From: Toxorhynchites rutilus septentrionalis
Lineage: Eukaryota; Arthropoda; Insecta; Diptera; Culicidae
Assembly (NCBI RefSeq): GCF_029784135.1
Contig: NC_073745.1
Coordinates: 98,043,105-98,107,104, forward strand
Reading direction: 5' to 3'
Length of the DNA stretch: 64,000 nucleotides
In this document: positions 1 to 11,501 of the stretch, in pieces
Layout: every line of letters starts with the position of its first letter
Numbering within the stretch: the stretch's first letter is position 1
The notes under the pieces: model-generated
What the model saw: only the letters and a program-made list of their open reading frames with translations
Database searches by the model: none
What the model was told of the DNA's origin: nothing
Translations under genes and position numbers: made by a program

Positions 1-518
1 GTAGGCACCATTTAGGATCGAATAGTTTGCAGTCGCCAACAAGTGTTTTTTCGTTTATAGAAGTCTAGCTTTTATATATTTTTTTCATATATTATATCTG
101 TTTTTTTTTTCACTTTGAACCAACGATTTACAAGGTTTAAATCGGTCTCACATTATTTGTTTTACATAATTTACTACAATTCTTTATCCGGTTTCCACAC
201 ATGGTTGCTATTCTATTTATTTTAGTGTTGGGATCTCAGTACATAATAAAAAATCATGAAACGCGGAATCCGATTTAGATACTTCATGTTAACTTTGAAT
301 ATTTTCCAAATATGACAATCGTCTAATCATCTAAATATTGACACAAAAATAACTGCCCTGCATCTAATACGATTATTTCCCTTGATGAATTAATTGGCTT
401 ATAAATTTATTTTGAGAATTTTTTTAACTTTAATGGTTTATTGGAAAGTTTATGGAATACCATATAGCTCCAATGTCTAGTATTACCGAAATTAGTGCTC
501 CTCTAGATTGTCACCTTG
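1..518. other. AT-rich intergenic DNA, no gene seen
   Basis: AT-rich sequence with several homopolymer runs. I see no coding frame, RNA gene or clear terminal repeat here. Confidence 0.6.
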
Positions 519-985
519 TTAGATCCGTATCGCAGTGAGATTACTATCTGTCCGGCTCACATTTGTTCTTCCGAGAACTGACGTTTGTTTCTGTCTTCCT
601 CCTTTGACCAACGGATAGTTTACCATATTCGATCCGATGTAGATAGACATCTCGGGGCCACAGTCCAGCGAAAACATGAATCGTGAATCAAACTTCTCAG
701 CAGACAACGATGGCTTAACCAAATGAGCTTCTCCAACCGACTCCGTGCGGGAATCATTTTTCTTCAACATGCTTTTCACTTTGCTGTATATGCTCGACAG
801 CATATCCTTATTGTTCGATCGATCCGAAACAAGCGTTTCATTACAGGAATTTTCTTCTTTGGAGATCACTACCACAGGGGGATGGTTTTACTTGGCTCAG
901 CTATACTAATAACTTCCCACATTTTTTTCATTACGATATGTTCATTTTCGAACGTCACTTCTTGTACCGCATTATGCTGATTCAT
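519..985 (-). pseudogene. Unrecognised coding remnant split over two frames
   Basis: On the minus strand an ATG at 985-983 opens a 38-codon frame (begins MNQHNAVQEV) that stops at 871-869. A second frame covers 875-519 and reads about 118 residues, starting inside the first. Both have a charged, protein-like composition, and they join naturally at about 870-880 if a single frameshift is assumed. The second frame holds a Lys/Ser-rich stretch and then SRFMFSLDCGPEMSIYIG. I do not recognise the family. It could be a decayed host gene, a transposon protein or an integrated foreign fragment. An unseen small intron instead of a frameshift is also possible, but I see no convincing GT-AG pair. Confidence 0.35.
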
Positions 986-1907
986 ATTTTGTCGATTTTT
1001 TTCTTCTTTCACTACAATATCTGTCCCCGCACATTTTCTGAACTAGGGATCCTTTCCGATTCCCAGATTATCTTCAAGGAAAGCAACGCTTTGTAAACAC
1101 CACGATGGGTGGGCTGTCACCAGATGTAGCGTACGCTTTTTCCAGTGTCGCCCCTTTCTTCGGGAGGTCCAGATTACACTCCCACTCAACGCACTTCACT
1201 TCACTTTTGCCGGATCAAACACGGCTTCGGGTTCAGTTTAATGTTCCAAGCACCTTTACAGAATGTTTGATGATTAGGGGCGCTTCACTTTTCCACTTTC
1301 CTCTAATAGAAGAGTTGTTTCTTCATGAATTGATGATTTGGAAACACAATCCACACAGCACTAGAGCTTTATGATTGAGCAATTCAACGAAATGGCAAAT
1401 GCATCACGAAATTAAATTTCTGTTACGTATCCAAAGAACAGCATACAAAAAAGACAAGTGAGCTTGAGCAACTATTCAAATACGCGAAAACAATATCGGA
1501 AACAAAAAAATTTCATTGCTTTATTCCTGTAGATGAAACAAAATGCAGCTAAAAGTTTTCAAATTCAGTAGATAATCTCAAAATCTTCAAAATGTTAGAT
1601 AAAAAGAAAAAATAGGAAAGATATGATGATTGTATCTCTTAGAATATAAGTTAACATGTACAAGGTATAATAAGATCAGATGAATAAAAATAAATTTAAT
1701 GTCAAAAAATGTCATAAGTTTTATTACATTTGATTTGAAATAAAGACCTCAAAAACACTCATGCAACATTTTTATTATGACTATTTTATTTTTTATTTTG
1801 GGTTGGCTTTCTGCGCTGAAAAATTAAATAAACATAATTTCAATAAAATATTGAAAAAGTTTTTGTTAGAAAAACTTTTTTGCCTTAAATGTGTACAAGT
1901 TGCGATG
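986..1907. other. No supported gene
   Basis: Mostly AT-rich. An 89-codon plus-strand frame at 1105-1374 (starts MGGLSPDVAY) has no recognisable motif or splice context, and I do not call it a gene. Confidence 0.5.
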
Positions 1908-2486
1908 TATGGAAGAGTTTTTTTTTTTTTTTTTTATCCCATCCGTTTATTAGGCTCATTTAGCAATTCAGCTGTCACAGAGCCGAAATTATTCGTATAC
2001 ATTTTTATGTTAAGATAACTATTGTTGTATATTATTTAGGCTTAAGATTCCTATCCATCGATAAACATTTGTTTTTTTTTATGTATAACACAGTAGCTGT
2101 TTAGGCCTAAGAATATTCCAATTCTATCGATACACAACACATGCCGAGTATTCCATTTCTATCGATACACAACACATGCCGCCTTTTTCGGCGTTAGAAT
2201 ATTCCTATTGTTCGAATGTTCACAGTTGGACTGTTCACAACGGGACTGCTGATATGAGGCTTCCATTGCTGTGTTAGAATTAGCACCAATTACCGATACA
2301 GCAGATCGTAATGTGAGCGGTAAGGGACTGGGATTACCGACACATGATGATTGTTGCGTGGACGTAGTAGCTAGAATAACACACAAAGATGGTCAGTTGA
2401 GGGGCCCTGAGTTATTAGCTCATGATCGTTCGCTTAGTAGCGGACACGCAACCAATTAGGCTACGAAGAAGAGTTATGGAAGAGTT
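1908..2486 (-). mobile_element. tRNA-headed SINE (Feilai-like), full length with TSD
   Basis: The element lies at 1920-2474, flanked by the 12-bp direct repeat TATGGAAGAGTT at 1908-1919 and 2475-2486. Its 3' end is the T-run at 1920-1935 (A-tail on the minus strand). Its 5' head near 2400-2470 reads on the minus strand like a tRNA: a TAGCC..TTGGTTGC A-box-like start, then a degenerate B-box. The 3' tail (AGCCTAATAAACGGATGGGATA) matches those of the copies at 29469 and 48184. A 32-bp unit (TCTATCGATACACAACACATGCCG region, about 2114-2180) is present twice in tandem, so this copy is longer than its relatives. The Feilai name is inferred from general resemblance. Confidence 0.8.
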
Positions 2487-2502
2487 GTAGGGCACATATT
2501 CA

Positions 2503-2606
2503 CAGTGAAGGCTCTCTATAGCGACATCGCAAGGGACCGTCGTTATAGAGAATTGTCGCTATAAAAGATTGTCGTTATAGAGAGCTCAAATGTCGCTATA
2601 AGGAGA
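2503..2606. mobile_element. pogo-like MITE fragment with repeated TCGCTATA motif
   Basis: Begins CAGTGAAGGCTCTCTATAGC. It contains GTCGCTATA/GTCGTTATAGAGA motifs four to five times in direct and inverted order. The CAGTG start and the CTCTCTATA..CGAC sequence suggest the end of a TA-inserting Tc1/mariner/pogo-type element. No matching far end was found, so it is probably truncated. Confidence 0.4.
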
Positions 2607-4274
2607 GAAACGCTCAAGCTCACGCAAAACATTAAACAATAAATATGAAATTCAGCTCATTCGTCCGGTAATTTGTAATTGATTTTTTTTTTCGTTAATA
2701 AACCAGCATAGATAATCTGGAAAGCACCTGCTTGCTGGTTTTGATGGGGTGGACTCATTGTTTCATTGTTGTATTATTGTATTCTTACCCTTTTCACGAC
2801 TCTAATCCATATTTTTGATGATGAATGAATTCGCATTGTGCGGCACATTGAGTTCATAAGACAATGTTATCTTTTTAGTACTCTTTTCGAACCTTTGAGT
2901 TATGTCCAATTTGTTTCAAGGGGGGTATTCTAGTGTAGAGACACGAATTTCGGACGTTTCTCCGAGCTCCGTAAAAATAAAAGAAAGAATATTTTTACTT
3001 TCCATTATCATTATTTGTCCATCTACCTTTTAACAAAAAAAACAAAAATTGTACGGGGAAAAATATTCATAACGAGAATAGTTATGAGCTGATGAAGTGA
3101 GAGGGTTAAAAAAATCTCGGACCTCGAACAAATCAAAATATCTTTTTTGACAAAATGATTTTTTTTTTTGAAAAACAAAATACGGTTTAAAACGATTTTT
3201 CTTACGTTTCTCGATTTTTAAAAAATAGTAAAACTTAAAAAATATTATTTTTTAGAAGTTCATGCGATAGAGAGATTCCTGTAGATTGTATCCATATGAA
3301 TACGACATGAAACGCGCTTGGAGTTCATCGTTATGGCCGTACCAGGTGAGATATCGCATCACCAAAATGGCTCTAACTCGGTAAATAATAAGATTTTCGA
3401 TAAGTGCTTTCTAGGGTATATTCTTGAATGCCTAAACTACAGAAATATGAAGAAAAACAAATTTTAATTGTTTTTAAATTTCTAGACTAGAATACTGCCT
3501 TAAAGGTTTTCGTATATTCGTGCATTCGTGTATTCAACTCATTTTGGGCAGTGAATGTTATCGAAGTGAAACAAACGTTGCTTCAAGTTATTGCCTGGTT
3601 TCGATATTAAAAGCTTCATCCATAAAACAATTGCGTAAACAATACTTTCATATTTAATTGTATTGCAAAATGAAATTTATTCTTTTGCTCTAGGTCAGGA
3701 TTCTTGTACAACAATGCTTCGATTAATTTGTTTCAATAAGCTTTCCCTATCAGAGCATCGAATTTCTTTCCCTGACGGGATGGCTCGTTAGACTTATACC
3801 ACTAGCCGGGACATCTTGTTCGATCGGAATATGTACCAGTGTCCATTGCGAACCACCCACCGGACCATGTTACGGGATGCCAACATTTTTCCCTTAGTAA
3901 ATTTCTCGTAACTAAGTGTGTCTTGGAAGGGTGATTTTTCAATTGACAGAGCATTCACTATTTTTGGTGTAAGCCAAGGCGGATCTACGTCTGCATATGA
4001 GATGTACGAGCGAACATATGATGAGCGTAGTTGTTTGTATCAGACCCTTTCCTCAGCGTGTAGAGGCTCTTGTTTTTTTTATTGAAAAGATGAAATCATT
4101 GGGAAACTCAATTGTCGGTCGCAAACCCGGAACTGGGCAGAATCAAAGCTTAACCTCTAGCAACGGAGAATCTTGTGGGTAACTCCAACTTCAAGGTAAT
4201 AAATGTCCGAGGTGGATTAAAAAATACTCTGTCGGTATTGGAATCTGTGCGGGACCAGGGCACCCTCCACAGTA
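2607..4274. other. No supported gene
   Basis: AT-rich with scattered short frames, the longest 61 codons at 3997-4182. No protein motif, RNA gene or terminal-repeat pair was recognised. Confidence 0.5.
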
Positions 4275-4601
4275 CAGTGGAACCCCGATTATCCGCGAGC
4301 GGATGATCCGCGATAGCGAGTTCCATGGTAATTCTATAGAGCTTCCCAAAAGTTATCAGTGAGACGTAGGCGCTTGCTCTTTTGTGTTGGTCATAGCTTT
4401 CATTTAATCTGACAACTAGTGCATACGAACTTGCAGAAGGATAGTTTTATGTTTTATGTCTTGATAAAACATAGTTTTCATGCTGAAATATCTTTATTTC
4501 GTGTTTACTCTTTATTTTTAGTTATATATCGCATTATCCGCGATTTTCGTTATTCGCTGTGACCTAGCCAGATTATTTCGCGGATAATCGGGGTTCTACT
4601 G
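4275..4601. mobile_element. pogo/Tigger-type MITE, TA flanked
   Basis: The terminal inverted repeats are CAGTGGAACCCCGATTATCC at 4275 and its near-complement GATAATCGGGGTTCTACTG ending at 4601. The element is flanked by TA on both sides (4273-4274 and 4602-4603). It is 327 bp with no coding capacity. TA duplications and CAGT(A/G)GAACCCCGATTATCC ends are typical of the pogo/Tigger branch of Tc1/mariner. A second copy is at 55613-55949 and a right end only at 32433-32453. Confidence 0.8.
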
Positions 4602-5598
4602 TATTTTGTTACAGAGCACTGACATAGTGGACCGTTATTTCCCTAGCGACTCGTGGGATGCAAATGAGTAAAACGATACTTAAAACAATGAGAAGAACGG
4701 GAGGAGCGTACGAAACAGTTAATCGTTCTAGTCGGAAAATTTACAACAAGTCAGATACTTCTTCAGCTACTGTCGACACCTCAAGTAGCTTTAAGTCCGC
4801 TGAGTTTAAATCAGTGGCAGCATGTCATCTCGATCACAGAACCAATGGTTTGGATTCAATGGAGGCATATCCTCTCAATTACTAAACCAAGGGTTTTGAT
4901 TGAATCGTCGAAGGTAAGTCAGGTGCTCAATCAACAACTAGCAAGCCCCAGGTAGCGCTAAGTCCACCTCACACGACACAATGGCAATGACATGGGATAC
5001 ACTAGTCATACGAGCCACCATTCGGTTAACGCTCCACATGCACCCATCATGCGTCTGCTCGTACGAAATCACCAAAACACAGATGGGCAAAATCTTTTGC
5101 ACTGGTACTTTTAGATAGGCCTCCGCAGCTATTGGCGTTCAAGTCAGCAAAGATTCTGTACAAATGTCCATATCTTCAACTCGGACATGAAGCCTCAGTT
5201 GCTATACACAAGTGGGATATGGTTAACTTTGAACGAGAACACGAGGAAGATGAAGATTATGTGAATCGCTGGGAGTCAAATGCAGAACTGTATCGATGAT
5301 GTCAACAAAAATCGATACACGTCAAAACTCATGAAGGAAAATGATCATAGAATGGACATACAGGGTGCATGCGGTAGTTTCAAGATCTCAAAACAACATT
5401 TTTCTATTGTTTATAGCAGGGGTGGTCAAACTTTTGGACATCACGGGTGACTTCCGGTATCCGGCCAAACTGGCCAATATTTGCTATCCTTCCGGATACC
5501 GAATAGTAGGAAAATCCAATATTTTCTTATTAACACAAGATAAACCATATTATTTTTTCAAAATTAATTTAATATTTTCTCATTAAATTAATATAAAG
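4602..5598. other. No supported gene
   Basis: A 75-codon frame at 4658-4885 (Ser/Thr-rich) has no recognisable domain. Nothing else was found. Confidence 0.45.
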
Positions 5599-7305
5599 AT
5601 GATGATGGTCCCACCTCATTCCCCTACAAAGGTTTGAGTGGAACGGGTTATCTAATTGATAATAATTATATTACGGTATTTACATTATTCATCAACAAAC
5701 CAGTAAGCAAATTAAATTGAAATGAAAACGGACTGGTTATTTCGCAGACATAGATTACTAATCGAAAGAACAATATAAGCCATTATCTGATCGTATTTAT
5801 TCCATGGCATGTCGAGAGAATTTCCAATCCGCGAAGACCCTAGACCGATCGGGAATTGAACCCAATACCTATGTCAGTATTAGCCAAAAATTTACAAGGG
5901 AATTCACGCTTAATCTGATACCCGGCCTCGATGCTATCGTTTCCGAGTTCAAGCAGCTGAGCAAACCCAAGCCTAATTCTAGCCGATACTTCAGGCCTAT
6001 TACTCACCCCAAAGCATGTCAAAAAGTTTCCAACCCGAAAAAATCTCGTTATAATTATCTGTTGAAAAGATAAATTTACGAGTATTCCGGTTGAGCTATC
6101 CCTAGCTTCATTCCGTTTTCCACATTGAACTCCTTGGAATACTTTTATTTTATTCGCGAAAAACTACTTTTGCTTATGCTCGATCTCAAGTCTTTCTATG
6201 TGTGTCAACGCGCGCGGGCTCAAACTATTGCAGACTTCAGAATAATTTTTTAAATTTAATTGAAGAATTGAATTGAAATAAAAACAAAACCAATCAATAC
6301 CATCATCATCATAGTCTTAAGATAAAATGAGTAAAAATTTAAAAAAAGCACACAAAAGACAATACGTTATTCATTAAATGAAATCATGATGATGGTCCCC
6401 TTACAAAAGTTTGAGCTGAACGAGCTCTTGCTGATAATGATATTTATAATGAAATTTACTGTACTATACAACTAACCAGTTAGCATATCATAAAAAAAAA
6501 CACGGACTGGTTATAACACAGGCATAGATTCCTAATCGAAAGAACTACTCGACGCATTTATTCCATGGCATGTCGAGAGAATTCCCAACCCGGGAAGACC
6601 CTAGACCGATCGGGAATTGAACCCGACACCTATGTCAATTTTAGCCAAGTATTTACAAGGAAATTCCCGCTTTTCAGATCCCCGGCCACGATGCTATCGT
6701 TTCCGAGTTTAAGCAGCTGAGCAAACCCAAGCCTAATTCTAGCCGATACTTCAGGCCCATTACTTATCCCAAGGCATGTCAAGCAAGTTTCCAACCCGAA
6801 AAAATCCTTGACTGATCAGGAATTAAACCCAATACCTATGTCAGTATAAGCCTTGAATTTACAAAAGAATTCTCGCTTCATTGGATACCCGACAACGGTC
6901 TGTTAACCGTTTTCGAGACCAGACAGCTGAGCAAACCTAAGCCTAATTCCAGCCGATACTTCAGGTCCTACATTCAACCTGGAGTATAAACGTATCAACC
7001 TGAATCTGCAATGAGATCTGCCACAACACAGAAAAATCTCGTTATAACTATCTGTTGAAAAGATGAAATTACGAGTATTCTTGTTGATCTATCCCTAGCT
7101 TCACTACGGTTTCCACATTGAACCCCTTGGAACGCTTTTATTTGATTCGAGAGAAATTTGATTATGTTCAGTCTTATGCTACTCTATGTGTGTGAACGCG
7201 CGCGGACTCAAACTATTGTTTAAAGTTAAATTTGTAGGTACGACTGTAGAGAAAAAAAAGTACGACTCAAGTTCCCCAAACGAATAACATACCATCATCA
7301 TCATA
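5599..7305. repeat. Two head-to-tail copies of a repeat with GATGATGATGGT ends
   Basis: Copy one is about 5599-6318 and copy two about 6387-7305. Each begins GATGATGATGGTCCC and ends ACCATCATCATCATAG, so the ends are inverted repeats. Both contain the same internal block (TCCATGGCATGTCGAGAGAA, then a GGTTCAATTCCCGATCGG B-box-like sequence on the minus strand, then the TTCCGAGTTYAAGCAGCTGA stretch). In copy two this block is itself duplicated (about 6560-6790 and 6796-6985), with divergence. The minus-strand B-box suggests a tRNA-derived component, but its spacing from any A-box is too long for a tRNA gene. The family is not recognised. Confidence 0.6.
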
Positions 7306-7406
7306 GTCATACGATAAGAAACACAAATATCCGTTATAACTTCGTCATCTTACATGCTAACATTGATTAACATTGATTCTATACTGGGTTAAAAATCCAA
7401 ATCATA

Positions 7407-8690
7407 CCTCAAAAACTCTTTACAGATACTACGGAACATTCGAAGACTTGTTGCTGTCTTTGCTTCATTTGGTAATGTATTGCCGATATCCTTTGTAAAA
7501 AAGTGAATTTTGGGTACAGGACATTCGGAAGTTCATGGTTCTGAGGTCACTTGCTTGTCTTGTGTTATATGGGTGAATATCTCTCCCATACGTTATCGTG
7601 TTTTGTAGATAGTTCGGTGTCATACCGTTAGTCATCTTATGTGTGAACGTAAGCGTGCAGTACTCAATACGCTGACTCACTGACACCCATTGCAGGCATT
7701 CGAGCATAAATCTTCGTGGAGTTAGTCGATCACATCTCAATATCAGGCGCATCGCCTTGTTTTGCACAATTTGCATTCTTTGCATTTGCCTCTTATTTGC
7801 AAGAAATAGCACAGATGCACAATAATCAAAATGTGGAGTAATAAGTGATTTATAGATCGTAATTTTACTTTCAAAGGTCAAGAATCGATCAATTCTACAA
7901 AGCACTCCATATTTTTGAGCTGCTTTCTTTATAGTATAGTTTATATGAATTTGAAGTGCAGCGTTTCGTCAAGAATAACGCCAAAATATTTGATCGATGA
8001 TGCTCTTTCCACCGTTTGCCCATCAATAGTTATATTAAGACCTTCGCTGTCAAGATTTTCGTGTGGATACTACCATGTACTTCGTTTTGTTTATGTTTAA
8101 CTTAAGTTTCTTCCATTTCAACCATTCGTCTAAGTTTCGTCAGCAAACAAGTTTACGTCACTGCCATTTAGCACCTGTTTAATGTCATTGATATAAAGCA
8201 AGAAGAGCAGCGGCCCCAGAACACTTCCTTGAGGCACACCCAGATTCACTGGTACCGCCGATGATTTACTGTCCCTATAAATAGTGATTTGTGTTCGCCC
8301 TTCCAGGTAACTTCCAAACCAGTTCAATACTGGTCCAGTTACATTATAATTGGAAAGCAAGTTTAGTAACTTATGTTGATCTATTGTTTCAAAAGCTCGT
8401 TTCAAATCAATAAAAACACCCAGTACTACTTTCTTCGCCTCTATAGCCTGTTTCCACTCCAAGAGCAACAAGTTGAGAGCCGTTTCACAAGAGTGATTTT
8501 TTCTAAACCCTGACTGTTCATCTACCAGTATCCCATTTTCCGTTATATGTTCCAATAATTGATCTTTGACAACAATTTCTAGAATCTTTTCGTACAGTGG
8601 TAACATATTAACTGGCCTACGGTCTTCTGGTTTGAATGATTTTGGATTTTTTGGAATCGGTATGACAACAAATTTTTTCCAACTATATGG
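7407..8690 (-). pseudogene. LINE reverse-transcriptase remnant (CR1/L2-like group)
   Basis: The minus-strand frame 8606-8130 carries reverse-transcriptase motifs: QSGFRKNHSC, then GVFIDLKRAFETIDQHKLL, NLGVPQGSVLGPLLFLLYIND, and a degenerate active site FADET where Y/FADD is expected. The second catalytic Asp is therefore lost. A second frame, 7905-7465, holds the RT thumb/C-terminal part (YKSLITPHFDYC..QNKAMRLIL). After another one-base slip near 7480 the end NTLPNEAKTATSLRMFRS runs to a stop near 7407. The order and motifs fit a telomere-proximal CR1/L2-type non-LTR element. Multiple frame breaks make it inactive. It lies directly beside a second, unrelated LINE in the same orientation. Confidence 0.8.
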
Positions 8691-8905
8691 GCATTAATAT
8701 TAATTCATTTAGACTTACATTGTTCATAATTTTTTTAACCGACCGATTACGCTTTGCTTCGTCATCTTTCACTGTAAACAATATTGCACGGAGCTGAAAA
8801 ATAAACTCTAACAAAACTTGCCAATTGGGGGTACTGTTTAGAGTTTGATGACCACCAAACAAGCAAGTGATACTCTCTCAGATTATCATTCCTAAAGACA
8901 GTTCC

Positions 8906-11501
8906 AAGTTTTTGATTTTTTTTTTTATAAATTCGTTTATTTTTACAGGCTCAGTTACATAAGTTTAAAGGAGCCGAAATCTTAAATATATTTTTAAAAC
9001 TATATATATGAACAATTTTCTTAAATCTATGGTTAGTAATGTGGGAAACCGATTACTCGTGGTGGACTCGAGATTAAAAGGGTGACATTTTCTCAGGAAA
9101 AGGATGGGGTATAAGGAAATTATTACAATGTTGATAATCACACACACTTAATTCTTAAATCTATTCGTACATCAGTTGTGAATTTACATTTCATTCTTCT
9201 GTTTATAGCAAGCGGACCAATTACTCACAAAGGAAGAAATGGAGGGTATAAGTATATAAGGATAATCACACACGAACATCGATAGATTTAAAGAAAACAT
9301 ATATTTGGGACATGTAATCAAGGTCTAACCGAGCCAACACATCTCTCACCGGCACATTGGGCTGCCTTCCTCTAGCCCGAAGGGAGTTCTCTAAATTCGA
9401 TCTGGCAACAAGATACACCTCACACGACCAAACAACGTGTTCGATGTTGTGGTAACCTCGGCCACAAACGCAGATATTGCTGCCGGCCAGATTGAAACGA
9501 AAGAGTAGCGCGTCTAACGAACAGTGATTGGACATGAGTCGGGAGAAGGTGCGAATAAAGTCCCGACTCAAGTCCAGACTTTTGAACCATGGTTTGAGGC
9601 TAACCTTAGGGATAATCGAGTGAAGCCACCGGCCCAATTCATCTTCGTTCCATTTGCGTTGCCAGTTAGCGATGGTATTTTTACGGACTAAAGAGTAAAA
9701 TTCATTGAAGGCGATTTGACGCTGATAAATATCGCCTTCAATCGCACCTACCTTTGCTAATGAGTCAGCCCTCTCATTACCCAGAATTGAGCAATGAGAA
9801 GGGACCCACACAAAGGTAATGACATAACAGCGTCTGGATAAAGCACTCAAAATTTTTCGTATTCTCTCAAGGAAGTACGGCGAGTGCTTTTCCGGCCTCA
9901 CTGAACGGATAGCTTCGACAGAGCTAAGACTATCCGTTACAATGTAATAGTGTTCAACAGGTCGTGAGGCGACGCTGTCCAGCGCCCAATGAATTGCTGC
10001 CAATTCAGCAATATACACTGAGCAAGGATTCTGAAGACTGTGTGAGGTGCTAAAAAATTCGTTGAACACTCCAAATCCTGTGGACTCATTTATAGTGGAC
10101 CCATCAGTAAAGTACATATTATCACAATTGATACCCCTATATTTTTCATCGAAGATCGTTGGAGCGATCCTCGATCGTTGGTAATCTGAATATCCATGGA
10201 TATCTTGCTTCATGGACAGATCAAAATGCACAGAGGAATTGATGTAGTCAGGGAAACAAACACGGTTGGGAATATACGAAGAAGAATCAACCTGCATGGA
10301 GATGAATTCATGATATGAACTCATGAATCCGGAGTGAAAATTTAGCTCGATTAGCCGCTCAAAATTTCCGATCACCAATAGGTTCATGACCTTACACCGG
10401 ATGAAGAACCGAAGAGATAATAAATTGAAGCGATCTTTTAGTGGGAGTAGGCCTGCCAAAACCTCGAGACTCATGGTATGCGTTGAGGGCATACATTCCA
10501 ACGCAATACGGAGACAAAGATACTGAATTCGCTCGAGTTTAATTAAGTGTGTTTTGGCAGCTGATTGAAAACAGAAACTGCCATACTCCATCACTGAGAG
10601 AATAGTTGTTCTATACAACATTATAAGATCTTCGGGATGGGCTCCCCACCAGGTGCCGGTAATTGTACGGAGAAAATTTATTCTTTGTTGGCATTTTTTA
10701 CTCAGATACCTAATATGGGCCCCCCAAGTACATTTGGAGTCGAACCAGACCCCAAGATACTTGAATGACATAGCATGAGTGATCGGTTTACCCAAAAGTT
10801 GAAGCTTTGGTTTTGCTGGTCTATGCTTCCTAGAAAAAACCACCATCTCTGTTTTCTCCGTGGAGAATTCGATCCCTAGCCCAATGGCCCAGGTTGAAAA
10901 ATTGTTCAAAGTATCTTGTAAGGGTTCTTGTAGGTCGGATTCTGTTGATCCTACGACAGAGACCACTCCATCATCTGCAAGTTGTCTTAGGCTGCAATTT
11001 TGTGTAAGGCAATTGTCGATGTCGCTTACATAGAAGTTGTACAAAAGGGGGCTTAAACATGAGCCCTGGGGGAGGCCCATGTAAGAGACCCGACTTACTG
11101 CCGAATCTCCGTGGGAAAAGTTCAAATGCTTCTCACAAAGCAAGTTATATAACATATTATTCAATAGAGGCGGCAGACCCCGAGAGTGTAATTTGTCTGT
11201 CAAAACCTCTATTGAAACAGAATCAAAGGCCCCCTTTATGTCCAAGAATACTGAAGCCATTTGTTTTTTTCCGGCGTAAGCCATTTGAATTTCTGAAGAA
11301 AGCAACGCAAGACAATCATTCGTCCCCTTGCCCCTGCGGAACCCATATTGTGTATCTGAGAGTAGGCCATTCGTTTCAACCCATCGATCAAGGCGAAACA
11401 AGATAATTTTCTCCAACAATTTCCGTATACAAGACAGCATTGCTATTGGGCGGTACGAATTGAAGTCGGACGCGGGTTTTCCGGGTTAAGTTTTTGATTT
11501 T
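8906..11501 (-). mobile_element. I-type non-LTR retrotransposon, 5'-truncated, with 14-bp TSD
   Basis: The inserted DNA is 8920-11487, bounded by the direct repeat AAGTTTTTGATTTT at 8906-8919 and 11488-11501. A T-run at 8914-8926 marks the 3' tail of a minus-strand insertion. The roughly 340-bp 3' UTR (8927-9265) follows the ORF, and the 5' end is truncated inside ORF2 at 11487. A near-identical second copy is at 34363-37486. The clean TSD and the long open frame point to a recent insertion. Confidence 0.92.
9266..11487 (-). CDS. ORF2 (RT + RNase H) of the I-type LINE, 5' partial
   Basis: An open frame of about 740 codons running off the 5' truncation point. The first Met used for numbering is at 11440-11438, although in-frame coding starts at 11487 (PGKPASDFNSYRPIAM). 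The reverse transcriptase has ASVFLDIKGAFDSV (catalytic Asp about residue 67), MGLPQGSCLSPLLYNFYVSD (121-140) and LADDG (154-158), where the usual Y/F before ADD is Leu. A thumb region follows. The RNase H domain is complete: MYFTDGS (Asp 446), the AELAAIHWAL Glu (479), VTDSLSS (Asp 503) and VPSHCSILGNERAD (His 549, Asp 559). The C-terminal NICVCGRGYHNIEHVVWSC stretch resembles a zinc-binding knuckle. RT plus RNase H places it in the I/LOA/R1-like group, most like I. The endonuclease and ORF1 are missing. Confidence 0.93.

Noticed and set aside
519..985. Calling the remnant an endogenous viral element
   Set aside because: I could not match it to any viral protein family from the sequence; left as unrecognised.
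1105..1374. 89-codon plus-strand frame
   Set aside because: No motif, no splice or promoter context; length is within chance for the base composition.
11059..11406. 115-codon plus-strand frame
   Set aside because: It is antisense to the LINE RT core, and the same frame appears opposite LINE copy 2 (34348-34704), so it is a shadow of a conserved coding strand.
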